Source: Hyphomicrobiaceae bacterium (GTDB taxonomy: Bacteria; Pseudomonadota; Alphaproteobacteria; Rhizobiales; Aestuariivirgaceae). Taken from it: DNA of 64,000 bases. The stretch spans positions 1 to 64,000 of the forward strand of contig OMIC01000026.1 of assembly GCA_900298995.1 (NCBI GenBank). Direction: 5' to 3'. Made by a program: the position numbers and the translations under genes. The notes below the pieces were generated by a model, which worked only from the letters and a program-made list of their open reading frames with translations, did not search any database and was not told the DNA's origin. Shown here one piece after another: positions 17,216 through 26,457 of the stretch (positions are counted from its first letter, which is position 1; each line of letters starts with the position of its first letter).

Positions 17216-18670
17216 GTGTCACTGAGAAGCGTATCGAACGCCCCGCGGGGGCAGGACGCGACACTGCCGGGCCTTCTGGCCGGGTTGGAAGCCGAGGATG
17301 CGGCAGTGCTGCTCTCGGCTGCTGCCGATATTGCCTTTGCGGTTCAACCGGATGGAGTGATCGCCGGGCGTGTGATGGTCACGGGGCCAGATCTCGGTCC
17401 CGATTCGTTTGCTGTGTGGCCGGGAAAGCCATGGAGCGAGGTCTCCACCATCGAGAGCCGACCCAAGATCGAGCAGATGCTGCAGGAGGCGGCGCTGGGC
17501 CTGCCGCCGCGCTGGCGGCAGATCAACCATCCTCTGCCGGGCGCTCCCGATATTCCGGTGCGCTATTGCGTGCTCAAGGCAGGCACCAAGGGCCATTTTG
17601 TGGCTGTCGGGCGGGAGCTCCGTAATCTCGCCGCCATGCAGCAGAAACTGCTCGCGGCCGAACAGTCGATCGAACTGGAATATGCCCGCCTGCGTCATGC
17701 CGAGACACGTTATCGGTTGCTCATGCAGGTGGCCACCGAGGCGATCCTGGTCGTGGACCAGCGCACCGGGCGTGTCACGGAGGCCAATGCCGCCGCCGCC
17801 ACGCTGATGGGCAAGGCCGCGAAGCGCCTTGCCGGAGCCCAGTTCGCGGGTCTGTTCGACGGCGGCGACGCTGAACGCGTGGATCAGCTGCTGATGGCTC
17901 TGAAGGCGACCGGGCGGGCCGATGACGTGGCGCTGACGCTCGAGGGCGGCCAGCGTCAGGCAGTTCTCTCGGCCACCATCTTCCGGCAGGAGAGCGCCAC
18001 GCTCTACCTCATGCGGCTGCTGCCCATGGCGGCGGGCGCCAGCGGCATCGTGATGTCGCGCGGGCAGGCGGCGGTCGTGAATGCGGTGCGCGACCTCCCC
18101 GAAGCCTTTGTGATTACGGATCTTGAGCGCCGGATCGTCTCGGCCAACCCCGCGTTTCTCGACAGCGCCCAGCTCGGTAGCGAGGAACAGGCGCGCGGCG
18201 AGCCGCTGGAGCGCTGGCTGGGCCGGGTGGGCGTGGATGTGCCCGTGCTGTTCAACAGCCTCGCCGAGAAAGGTGCGGTGCGCCAGTTCCAGACCGTTCT
18301 GCGCGGCCAGTTCGGTGCGGTGGAGGATGTCGAGATCTCGGGCGCGGCCTCGCCGCCCGGCGAGCCCAGCTGCTATGGCTTTTCCATCCGTCGGACGAGC
18401 CGCCGCGCCAGCGAGCCGGGCGATGGCAACCGCAGCCTGCTGCGTTCGGTTGATGAGATGACCAAGCTGGTCGGCAAGGTGCCGCTCAAGGACCTGGTGC
18501 GCGAGGCCACCGACATCATCGAGCGCCTGTGCATCGAGGCGGCGCTGCAACTGAACGACAACAACCGGGCCAGCACCGCCGACATGCTCGGCCTGTCGCG
18601 CCAGAGCCTCTATGTGAAGCTGAACCGCTACGGCATCGAGGAGAGGCCGGACGGCGCTGACGGCGGTTGA
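17216..18670 (+). CDS. ppsR: Transcriptional regulator PpsR/CrtJ (PAS domains + Fis-type HTH)
   Basis: Multi-PAS; C-terminal RLCIEAALQLNDNNRASTADMLGLSRQSLYVKLNRYGI. GTG start at 17216 (VSLRS) inferred. Confidence 0.93.
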   Translation: MSLRSVSNAPRGQDATLPGLLAGLEAEDAAVLLSAAADIAFAVQPDGVIAGRVMVTGPDLGPDSFAVWPGKPWSEVSTIESRPKIEQMLQEAALGLPPRWRQINHPLPGAPDIPVRYCVLKAGTKGHFVAVGRELRNLAAMQQKLLAAEQSIELEYARLRHAETRYRLLMQVATEAILVVDQRTGRVTEANAAAATLMGKAAKRLAGAQFAGLFDGGDAERVDQLLMALKATGRADDVALTLEGGQRQAVLSATIFRQESATLYLMRLLPMAAGASGIVMSRGQAAVVNAVRDLPEAFVITDLERRIVSANPAFLDSAQLGSEEQARGEPLERWLGRVGVDVPVLFNSLAEKGAVRQFQTVLRGQFGAVEDVEISGAASPPGEPSCYGFSIRRTSRRASEPGDGNRSLLRSVDEMTKLVGKVPLKDLVREATDIIERLCIEAALQLNDNNRASTADMLGLSRQSLYVKLNRYGIEERPDGADGG

Positions 18671-18874
18671 TTTCCGCACGCCGGCGGATGCGTTTTGAAT
18701 GCGAAATGGATGCCGCCGTAGCCAATTCGGTAGCCGTCGGCGTCAACCAGTTGCCGATGGCGAACGAAATCCTCCAAATTCGTAAGAAGAAACTGACAGC
18801 GCGCGCTGTAAGGGCGCTCGCTCGCTGCTGAACGCTATTCTGAGACAAGACGGTGACGTGCGACGATTAACATC

Positions 18875-19540
18875 GTGCAAACGATTGTGAAAAAAACGGA
18901 AATGCGAACTGGCGGTTGTTCGCCATCGGATTGCGTTGCAAAAAGTTTGCTTACGGCGCGTGCACCGCGCGGGCGTTGTCAGGCCAAGAAGTTCGGGCCG
19001 AACAAGCTCTGCGTCAATGACTCGACGGGCGCCACGCGCGTCATCGAAGCGCCGGAGAGGTGCCGCAAGGCTGAGACGGGTGTCGTCATCCCGCATGAAG
19101 CCGGTGGCGAGAAGGTGAAAGCATCGTCCTATGTGCTGCCGGGATCAGTAGCTTCCGGCGGAAGCAATCTGAAGCTCTACACGAAAAATGGGCAGATAAG
19201 GCTCAGCATCAACTGCAATTATGGTGGCACATTGTCGATAAATAATGCAGCCTACTGGGCTGCTGAGAATGCGTCAGTGACCGCAGGGTCCACGTCGATC
19301 TTCAACAACGTCGACGGTCAGACTTTCCAGGCGTTCAACGATCTCTATTATGGCGCCGGCTCCATGGATGCCGCCACGCTTCCGTCGCGCCCATGGACCG
19401 GCGTGTTCATCGCGAGGCAGGGTAATGCGATGAGCCGTTTCGAGGTGACGGTGTCCGACAAGAATCCCCGGGGAGACTGTCTGGTGACGCTGTTTTCGAT
19501 CGGGCTCGGCAGCGCCACTGTGCAGGTTGTGTCGCCCTGA
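18875..19540 (+). CDS. Hypothetical protein
   Basis: 221-aa ORF, no family recognised; possible collagen-like/C1q-type repeat-poor secreted protein, N-terminus uncertain. Confidence 0.4.
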   Translation: MQTIVKKTEMRTGGCSPSDCVAKSLLTARAPRGRCQAKKFGPNKLCVNDSTGATRVIEAPERCRKAETGVVIPHEAGGEKVKASSYVLPGSVASGGSNLKLYTKNGQIRLSINCNYGGTLSINNAAYWAAENASVTAGSTSIFNNVDGQTFQAFNDLYYGAGSMDAATLPSRPWTGVFIARQGNAMSRFEVTVSDKNPRGDCLVTLFSIGLGSATVQVVSP

Positions 19541-19566
19541 TCTTTCCGGCGTAAAGTCAGCGGGGT

Positions 19567-19920
19567 TCAGCGCCAGGCGCATAGCCTCGCACGGGCGTTC
19601 GACCAGCAGGCACCATCGCGGTGGACCTCGCCCAGTTCGCCCTGCGCATGTGAGGAACCCGGAGCCTCGTTCCAGTAGGCACTGGCGGTGTCGGGGCCGT
19701 TCACGATCACCATGGCGAAATAGCCGGAGACCTGTGATTTGCCATCGGCGCCGAGGGTGAAAGAGCCGTCGTCCTCCATCACCACGGGGCAGGGACCTTC
19801 CATGTATGTCTCACCGTCGATCTCCAGCACGCACGTCGCACGAAGCAACTCTGCGCCCGCGGGTGTAGCGGATACGGCGGCAATGACGATTGCGAGCGTC
19901 GTCAATCGGGATTGACGCAC
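19567..19920 (-). CDS. Hypothetical secreted protein
   Basis: Signal peptide MRQSRLTTLAIVIAAVSATPAGAE; overlaps the upstream beta-helix gene stop (19902). Confidence 0.6.
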   Translation of the reverse strand: MRQSRLTTLAIVIAAVSATPAGAELLRATCVLEIDGETYMEGPCPVVMEDDGSFTLGADGKSQVSGYFAMVIVNGPDTASAYWNEAPGSSHAQGELGEVHRDGACWSNARARLCAWR

Positions 19921-21011
19921 GGATTCTTCTTCAGAAGGTCAGTCATGGTCTTGCCGGTCGGCAGGCTGAGAGCGTCGCTGTCGATGTTGATGATGCCACC
20001 GGTCCAGCACTTGAGCGTCTCCTTGTTGAAGGCGTCGGACATGGAATTCTTGCCGTCCCAGCCGTTCACGAACACATTCGAGCCAGGCCCCGCATTGACA
20101 TCGCCATCCGCATTGGAGGACATGGATGATGCCGTACTGATTTCCGCATTGGTTTGCCTGAGGTCAAGCCCGAAGCCGCCATTGCCGGTGACTTTCACGC
20201 CCCGCAGGGTCAGTGTGCTGACATTCAACGAAATACCCGGGCCTTCCATGCCAGTGATCTTGAAATTGTCAGCCTTGCCGGTCTTGTTGCTGAGATAGGC
20301 GACACACTGATGACCGCCGGTCAGTCCTGCCATGCTGTCATTGAGCAGGATCGCACCGCTTTTCGATCCGCTCTGATGAGCCCTGACGAAGACCGAACTG
20401 GCCAGGCCACAGCCAATCGCACCATCCGGACCTGTCGGGCTCGAGATAGTGGTCTTGAACCCATCGGGACCGCTCGCGTCATCGGGATTGCCGAAGATCT
20501 TGAGCGAACTGCTGTCCCAGAGATCGATGCCTCCGCCAGTGCCGCCCGTGACGCGCGAGTTGGAAATCAGGCCGGCCGACGCATTGTAGAACGCTGCAAC
20601 ATATTCGGATTTGGGTGCGGAAAGTGTGGAGGCAATGATCTCAAGGTAGCCGCCGCGGTCTGCCAGCACGAGGGTGTATGCTGTGCCGCTCATGTTCTCG
20701 ATGGTCATGCCGCTGATCGTCGTGTCACCATTCGAGATCAGTGCTTCTACAGAAGTTTTCGCAGGCGTGATCTTGGCGCCGCTGCTGCCGGCGATGATGA
20801 TGGTCTTGCCCTTCGGAATGACCAGATTTTCGTTGCAGGTGCCAGTGACGTTGAAGGTGGCGATCGTTCCGGCCTTGACGCCGTCGATCTTGTCCTGGAG
20901 CTTGACCGAGTTGGAGCACTTGACGCTGGCGGTGGTGGTTTCCAGCGCAAGTGCCGATCCGGCGCAAGCGATGGCGAAGGTGGCGGCGGAGCCGATGAAC
21001 AAGGCGCGCAT
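19902..21011 (-). CDS. Secreted right-handed beta-helix repeat protein
   Basis: Signal peptide; repetitive strands (NLVIPKGKTIIIAGSSGAKITP...GDTTISGMTIENMSG...ASAGLISNSRVTGGTGGGIDLWDSS). Confidence 0.7.
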   Translation of the reverse strand: MRALFIGSAATFAIACAGSALALETTTASVKCSNSVKLQDKIDGVKAGTIATFNVTGTCNENLVIPKGKTIIIAGSSGAKITPAKTSVEALISNGDTTISGMTIENMSGTAYTLVLADRGGYLEIIASTLSAPKSEYVAAFYNASAGLISNSRVTGGTGGGIDLWDSSSLKIFGNPDDASGPDGFKTTISSPTGPDGAIGCGLASSVFVRAHQSGSKSGAILLNDSMAGLTGGHQCVAYLSNKTGKADNFKITGMEGPGISLNVSTLTLRGVKVTGNGGFGLDLRQTNAEISTASSMSSNADGDVNAGPGSNVFVNGWDGKNSMSDAFNKETLKCWTGGIINIDSDALSLPTGKTMTDLLKKNPCVNPD

Positions 21012-21062
21012 GTGTTTCCTCCCGCGAGTCTGAGATCGGAAGGGTAGCTGACAAATTCATAA

Positions 21063-21084
21063 CAATCGATGTTAATATCGATTG
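21063..21084. repeat. Perfect 8-bp inverted repeat (CAATCGAT-N6-ATCGATTG)
   Basis: Read directly: CAATCGATGTTAATATCGATTG upstream of the beta-helix gene. Confidence 0.7.
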
Positions 21085-21110
21085 CAAAAAAACTGGTATA
21101 TGTGGATTTC

Positions 21111-22466
21111 TCAGCCGCCACGCAGGCTGTTGAACCAGTCAGGCACGTTGGGGCGTCCCTGCAGTTGATCCGGCTGGCCATAGAGGCTCGCGAGAAAGTT
21201 GATGCGGTGGGAACCGCGACTGACGGCCACGCCGTCCATCATCGTGCCGCCCGCATTCACAGCGCGGCGGGACATGGTGGGATGCAGCGCCGAATCCGCC
21301 ATCCCATAGAAGAGACGCATCGGGTTTGCATAGTCGAAGTAGCTGGCCGTGTTGGCTGAAAGCTGGCGGCGGAAGCGGCTGTGGGTTTCATTCACGAACT
21401 GTGTGGCAGCCGCCTCGGTCAGCAATTGTTCTGGCATCGGCATTTTGGCAAAATCGAGGTTCATGTCGTAGTCGGCGAGGAACTTGCGGGCCATGGGCTG
21501 GTGTTCGGGCCGCACCAGCGTGTCGATCAGGTCGCCGAGCCCGTAATAATGCTCGTAGCTGCCGAGAACGATGATCACGGAGAGCGTGAGCCAGACGGGA
21601 CGCGCCGGATAGGGGGCGCCATCGATTTCGGGGAAGGTGACGGCCCCGGTCCAGTAATCGAAGGCCTCAACGACGTCGTTGAAGGGGCTGGCGGCCGCCG
21701 CTGCGCGCACCGGCACGCCGGATGTCTGCAACGCCTGATGCAGCCACTGGGTATTGAGCCCGCCCTGCGACCAGCCGTTGAGAAACAATTCCGCAGGCTC
21801 GATGCCCAATTGCCGCATGCTCTGGAGTCCGGCGTTCAGGATGTCGATGGTGGGGCGCGTCGAGGCGTCCTTGACCGCGTAGGCTTCGGGCTGCCTGCCA
21901 CGATAGGGACCCTTGCCGAGGTAGTCGGCAGCAATCACCGCATAGCCCCTGGCGGCGAGGCGGTGGACGTTAAGAAGGGTTTCCTGCGAGTCGACGTTCT
22001 CCTGCATTTCATAGCCCGGCTGTGCAGCGAGATAGAGGTTGGACGGCACCTGAGCGAAAGAGAAGACAGTGCCATGCTGCCAGGACACGACGGGAAGCGG
22101 CCCTTTTGCCCCCGAGGGCAGGGCCAGAAGCCCGCTGATCTTCAGGGCCTCGCCGGTCTCGGGCACCTGGGTGAAGGTGGTGATGCGGTAGAGCTCGACA
22201 TCATTTGCCGCAGAATGCAGGGCCGGGTCGTAGCCGGGCAGCACATTGTTCTCGTTGAAGATGGCGTAGGAGCGGGCAGCCAGTTCATCAAGGCGCGCAC
22301 GCGTCAGCGTGGCCTGTCGTTCAATGATCGCCGCCTGGGCGGGTGTGGCCAATGCCCCACTGCCGATGGCGGCCGCTGCGGCTCCTGCCGCGCCCAGAAA
22401 CAGATTGCGACGGTTGAGCAGGAGGGCGGGGGTGGAGAGCGGGCGCGTGCCGGAGGGCAGGGTCAT
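21111..22466 (-). CDS. Secreted alpha/beta hydrolase (secretory lipase-like)
   Basis: Tat/Sec-type leader RRNLFLGAAGAAAAAIG; FLNGWSQGGLNTQ nucleophile elbow (GxSxG variant GWSQGG). Confidence 0.7.
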   Translation of the reverse strand: MTLPSGTRPLSTPALLLNRRNLFLGAAGAAAAAIGSGALATPAQAAIIERQATLTRARLDELAARSYAIFNENNVLPGYDPALHSAANDVELYRITTFTQVPETGEALKISGLLALPSGAKGPLPVVSWQHGTVFSFAQVPSNLYLAAQPGYEMQENVDSQETLLNVHRLAARGYAVIAADYLGKGPYRGRQPEAYAVKDASTRPTIDILNAGLQSMRQLGIEPAELFLNGWSQGGLNTQWLHQALQTSGVPVRAAAAASPFNDVVEAFDYWTGAVTFPEIDGAPYPARPVWLTLSVIIVLGSYEHYYGLGDLIDTLVRPEHQPMARKFLADYDMNLDFAKMPMPEQLLTEAAATQFVNETHSRFRRQLSANTASYFDYANPMRLFYGMADSALHPTMSRRAVNAGGTMMDGVAVSRGSHRINFLASLYGQPDQLQGRPNVPDWFNSLRGG

Positions 22467-22502
22467 GTTCGAAGGTCCTTGTTGCTTGCCACGTCGGGGC
22501 GT

Positions 22503-24131
22503 TCAGGCGAGTGACTTGTAGGTCGGGGTGTAGACTTGCTGGCGGATGAAGGCTTCATAGTCCTTCGGGCGCTCGACGCGGGCCAGCCCGCTGTCAAACA
22601 CGAGCTTTGCGACACGCGCCGCCGTCCTGATTTCGGTTTCCAGTATGTTGCCCTGCTGAGGATAGAGCAGGCCCTGCTTCAGGAGATCGGCTGGGACCTG
22701 ATCTGCGACCGCGCTCGCAGCCTCGATGAACATCTGGTCGGTGACCCGGGTTGCCCGCGTGGCGAAAATCGCCATGCCGACCGCCGGGAAGATGTAGAAG
22801 TTGTTAGCCTGTCCCGGAAGATAGGTGGTGGACCCGATCTTGACGGGATCAAACTGCACACCGGCTGCGAAGATGGCCTTGCCGCCAGACCAGTTGTAGG
22901 CCTGTTCGGCGGTGCACTCGGCGTGGTCGGTGGGGTTCGAGAGCGCAAGAATGATCGGTCGTTCGTTGACCTCGCACATGGCCGAAACGACATCCCTGCT
23001 GAAGGCGCCGCCGATGGTGCTTACACCGATGATCGTGGTGGGCTTGAGGTCGCGGATGGCTGCTGCAAAGTCGGTGCAAGGTGCGTGGCTGTGTGCATAG
23101 GGCTTCTGGAAGTCGACGAGGTCGGTGCGGCTCGGTTCCAGCAGGCCTTTGATGTCGAACATATGGACGCGAGACTGGGCCTGCTGGAGCGTGAGTCCCT
23201 GTTCGACCAACGCGCTGCACAGGAGATTGGCGAGGCCAATTCCCGCCGAGCCAGCCCCGAGGAACAGGTAGGACTCGTCCTTGAGGCTGGTGCCCTTGAG
23301 CTTGCAGGCATTGATCATGCCCGCAAGCGTGATGCCTGCCGTGCCCTGGACGTCGTCGTTGTAGACGCAGTACTTGTCACGGTAGCGCTGCAGGAGGTGG
23401 ACGGCATCGACACCGGTCCAGTCCTCGAAATGGATGCAGCACGACGGAAATACCTCCTGCACCGCTTCCACAAATTCATCGACGAAGGAATAGAGCTCGG
23501 CGGTCGGGGGCCGCTTCTGGCGCAGGCCCAGATATAGCGGGTCCTCGAGGTATGGCTCGTTGTTGGTCCCGGCGTCGAGGTACATAGGCAGAAGATGCTG
23601 CGGCGGGACCCCCGCAGCGGCGGTGTAGAGCTGTAGCTTGCCGATCGGGATTCCCATGCCATTGGCGCCGAGGTCGCCAAGGCCCAGTATGCGTCCGCCG
23701 TCGGTAACGCAGATGAAGCGCACGTCCTTGACGGGCCAGTTGCGCAGGATCTCCTTCACCTTGCCGCGACGCGTTATGGAGAGATAGAGGCCGCGCGGCT
23801 GGCGGAAGATGTGTCCGAACTTCAGGCAGGCCTCGCCGATGGTCGGATCATAGATGATCGGCAGGAAGCGGGCCGGATCGTTCATCACAGTCTTGTAGAA
23901 AAGAACCTCATCGTGATCGAGCAGGTTCATGAGATAGATGTATTGCGAGAGCGGGGTGGGTTGCTTCGAGAGCTGCAACAGGACACGTTGCAATTGCCGG
24001 TCGATCGTTTCGACAGCATCGGGCACAAGACCGACGAGGCCGTAGTTCTGTTTTTCGGCCTCGGTAAAGGCAGTGGACTTGTTGAGCGCGGGATCCTGCA
24101 GAAGATCGAAGCCCCTTTTGGTCGTGGTCAT
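22503..24131 (-). CDS. NAD-dependent malic enzyme
   Basis: KRGFDLLQDPALNKSTAFTEAEKQNYGLVGLVPDAVET...VTDGGRILGLGDLGANGMGIPIGKL...VYNDDVQGTAGITLAG. Confidence 0.95.
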   Translation of the reverse strand: MTTTKRGFDLLQDPALNKSTAFTEAEKQNYGLVGLVPDAVETIDRQLQRVLLQLSKQPTPLSQYIYLMNLLDHDEVLFYKTVMNDPARFLPIIYDPTIGEACLKFGHIFRQPRGLYLSITRRGKVKEILRNWPVKDVRFICVTDGGRILGLGDLGANGMGIPIGKLQLYTAAAGVPPQHLLPMYLDAGTNNEPYLEDPLYLGLRQKRPPTAELYSFVDEFVEAVQEVFPSCCIHFEDWTGVDAVHLLQRYRDKYCVYNDDVQGTAGITLAGMINACKLKGTSLKDESYLFLGAGSAGIGLANLLCSALVEQGLTLQQAQSRVHMFDIKGLLEPSRTDLVDFQKPYAHSHAPCTDFAAAIRDLKPTTIIGVSTIGGAFSRDVVSAMCEVNERPIILALSNPTDHAECTAEQAYNWSGGKAIFAAGVQFDPVKIGSTTYLPGQANNFYIFPAVGMAIFATRATRVTDQMFIEAASAVADQVPADLLKQGLLYPQQGNILETEIRTAARVAKLVFDSGLARVERPKDYEAFIRQQVYTPTYKSLA

Positions 24132-24365
24132 GTGCGTGATTTCCTCATTGTGTCGCTGGTCATCGCGACTGCGCTGCAACTTGCTCTTTTTTCTCGCGGG
24201 CTCCGGCACTGACGCCGACGACAGGGCGATGGCGTATTCCGGATGGCGGTCCGGTCATCGGCAGGTTCCCTGTTGGGTGCCATTTGTGTGAAACTTACAA
24301 CAAAGCAGTCTCTAGGTTTTCCGGTTGTCGTGGTCAAGCGCGGGAGGTGGAAGATGAAGCCTGGC

Positions 24366-24383
24366 TGTCAGGTGAAGTTGACA
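24366..24383. promoter_or_regulatory. PpsR/CrtJ-type box TGT-N12-ACA upstream of bchG
   Basis: TGTCAGGTGAAGTTGACA, about 30 bp 5' of the bchG ATG. Confidence 0.75.
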
Positions 24384-24412
24384 GGGTTGCAGGCCAGCGA
24401 TAGCCTTCCTGC

Positions 24413-25318
24413 ATGTCCGACCCCGCATCTTCCCCAGCCGTGGCGTCCTGGCCGCAGGCGGGCGCGGTCCTGCAACTCCTCAAGCCGGTCACCTGGTTTC
24501 CGCCCATGTGGGCCTTCGGCTGCGGCGTGGTGTCGGCGGGCCTCCCGATCTTCGAGAACTGGCCGCTGCTGGTCGCCGGCCTGTTGTTGTCGGGGCCGCT
24601 CGTCTGCGGCACGAGCCAGGCCGTGAACGACTGGTTCGACCGGCATGTGGATGCCATCAATGAGCCAAACCGGCCCATCCCCTCGGGACGGGTGCCCGGG
24701 CGATGGGGTCTCTATATCGCCATCCTGTGGACGCTGCTGTCACTGATCATGGCGGCTCTGATCGGACCCGTCGTGTTCTGGGCGGCCGTGTTCGGGCTCG
24801 CCGCAGCCTGGGCCTACAGCGCGCCGCCCTTCCGGCTCAAGGCCAATGGCTGGTGGGGCAATTCTGCCGTGGGGCTCTGCTATGAGGGCCTGCCGTGGTT
24901 CACGGGCGCCGCCGCCCTGCTGGGCGGTTTTCCGCCCTGGCCCATCCTCGCGCTGGCGCTGCTCTATTCGATCGGCGCGCATGGCATCATGACGCTGAAT
25001 GACTTCAAATCCGTGGCGGGCGACACGCGCATGGGCGTGCGCTCGCTGCCCGTTCAGCTCGGTGTCGATGGCGCGGCGCGGGTGGCCTGCGTGGTCATGG
25101 CGGTGCCGCAGGCGGTGGTGATCGCGCTTCTGGCCGTCTGGGGCCGGCCCTATCACGCCGCGGCGGTTGCGGTGCTGCTGGCTGTCCAGTTCGTGATGAT
25201 GCGCCGCTTTCTGGGCGACCCGTCAGCCCGTGCCTTGTGGTACAGCGGGCTCGGCGTCACGCTCTATGTCTCCGGCATGCTGGTGAGTGCCTTCGCGGTG
25301 AGCGGCGCTGCTCACTGA
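24413..25318 (+). CDS. bchG: Bacteriochlorophyll/chlorophyll synthase
   Basis: LLKPVTWFPPMWAFGCGVVSAG...SQAVNDWFDRHVDAINEPNRPIPSGRVPG (UbiA family DxxxD). Confidence 0.96.
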   Translation: MSDPASSPAVASWPQAGAVLQLLKPVTWFPPMWAFGCGVVSAGLPIFENWPLLVAGLLLSGPLVCGTSQAVNDWFDRHVDAINEPNRPIPSGRVPGRWGLYIAILWTLLSLIMAALIGPVVFWAAVFGLAAAWAYSAPPFRLKANGWWGNSAVGLCYEGLPWFTGAAALLGGFPPWPILALALLYSIGAHGIMTLNDFKSVAGDTRMGVRSLPVQLGVDGAARVACVVMAVPQAVVIALLAVWGRPYHAAAVAVLLAVQFVMMRRFLGDPSARALWYSGLGVTLYVSGMLVSAFAVSGAAH

Positions 25319-26331
25319 GGCGGGGCGAGGAAGGTGAAGGCCGGTGTGGTCTCGAAGGATGCCGAGACCTCGCCCGCGAGTACCCAGTCTCGCGGTGTCC
25401 CTGTGTCGGCGGTGCCGAAAAGCTTGAGTTTCATGGGCGAGGCGCCCGGCTCCAGTGGCAGGCGGCCCAGGTCAACCCAGAAGATCTGAGGCGAGTAGAC
25501 GGCCTCGAAATAGATGCGGTTCCGGCTCGAATCAAAGATGGAGCGCCAGCGCGTCGAGGAGATGTTGGGCAGGGAGGGGTCGCGAAGGCCCAGCGGAACC
25601 GAGATGGCCCGGACGAGCGACAGCACTGTCGCGGCCGCCGTGTTCGCGTCGGGCGCCTTCGGCACCTGCGCGAGCATCCAGTTCATGCGCGCAAAACGAT
25701 CAGCGGCGCGGACTCCGCCGGGCAGAAAATTGGCGCCGCCGACGGTTTCCCAATAGGCGGCAATTGCGATCTGCTTGTCGAAGGTGGGCGAGTTGGTCAT
25801 CACCGCGTATTTGGGGTCATGATAGATGTGCACGTGACCGCCGACATATTCGAGAATGGCGGAGTCGCCCGTCCGGTCGGAGATCGCGAGATGGACGCTC
25901 GCCGGGCGGCCTTTGGGAAACTGCTTCGTCGGGATGGTGTGCGACACGATGGCGAAGGGTTCCTGCGAGAGATCGGCCACGGCCTCCTGCACGGTTCCAT
26001 AGTTGTCCAGCACATATTGTGCCCAGGCGCCGATCGAGAGCAGGGGCTTTCCCGTCTCCTTCGCATTGCCGTAGTCGGCTTCCGCCAGATAGAGCAGGTT
26101 GGCCACGAGCCCGGCCGTGTTGATGCCGTCGGCCGTGCATTTCTCGTAGACCGCCGCGACGACGCTGCCATGCCGCGAGGTCCAGCGGATCGAGCCCGGG
26201 CCCACGCCGCCGTCGCGCGCCATGCCGGCCGGAAATGACCAGAGATCGGTCTGCGGATCGTCTTCCCAGTCCATGGTGCGGCCGACGAGATAGGTCTTCG
26301 CGGCTGTCTTATACAGAACGCGGGTGCACAT
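25312..26331 (-). CDS. Linear amide C-N hydrolase (choloylglycine hydrolase/penicillin V acylase family)
   Basis: Begins MCTRVLYKT...YLVGRTMDWEDD (Cys2 nucleophile after Met). Confidence 0.85.
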   Translation of the reverse strand: MCTRVLYKTAAKTYLVGRTMDWEDDPQTDLWSFPAGMARDGGVGPGSIRWTSRHGSVVAAVYEKCTADGINTAGLVANLLYLAEADYGNAKETGKPLLSIGAWAQYVLDNYGTVQEAVADLSQEPFAIVSHTIPTKQFPKGRPASVHLAISDRTGDSAILEYVGGHVHIYHDPKYAVMTNSPTFDKQIAIAAYWETVGGANFLPGGVRAADRFARMNWMLAQVPKAPDANTAAATVLSLVRAISVPLGLRDPSLPNISSTRWRSIFDSSRNRIYFEAVYSPQIFWVDLGRLPLEPGASPMKLKLFGTADTGTPRDWVLAGEVSASFETTPAFTFLAPPQ

Positions 26332-26457
26332 GGTTTCTTCCAGCCTCCATCAACACGTGGCTCGAGGTTCCGGCATGTACCGGGCAGAGTCAATATGATG
26401 AGAGATGCGTGTTGCTGCTTTGGCTCACCGAGGCTTATAGGGTGACATAAGCAAGTC

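Noticed and set aside
17219-18679. 486-aa minus-strand ORF antisense to ppsR
   Set aside because: His/Arg/Ala-rich shadow ORF; PpsR on the plus strand has clear domains.
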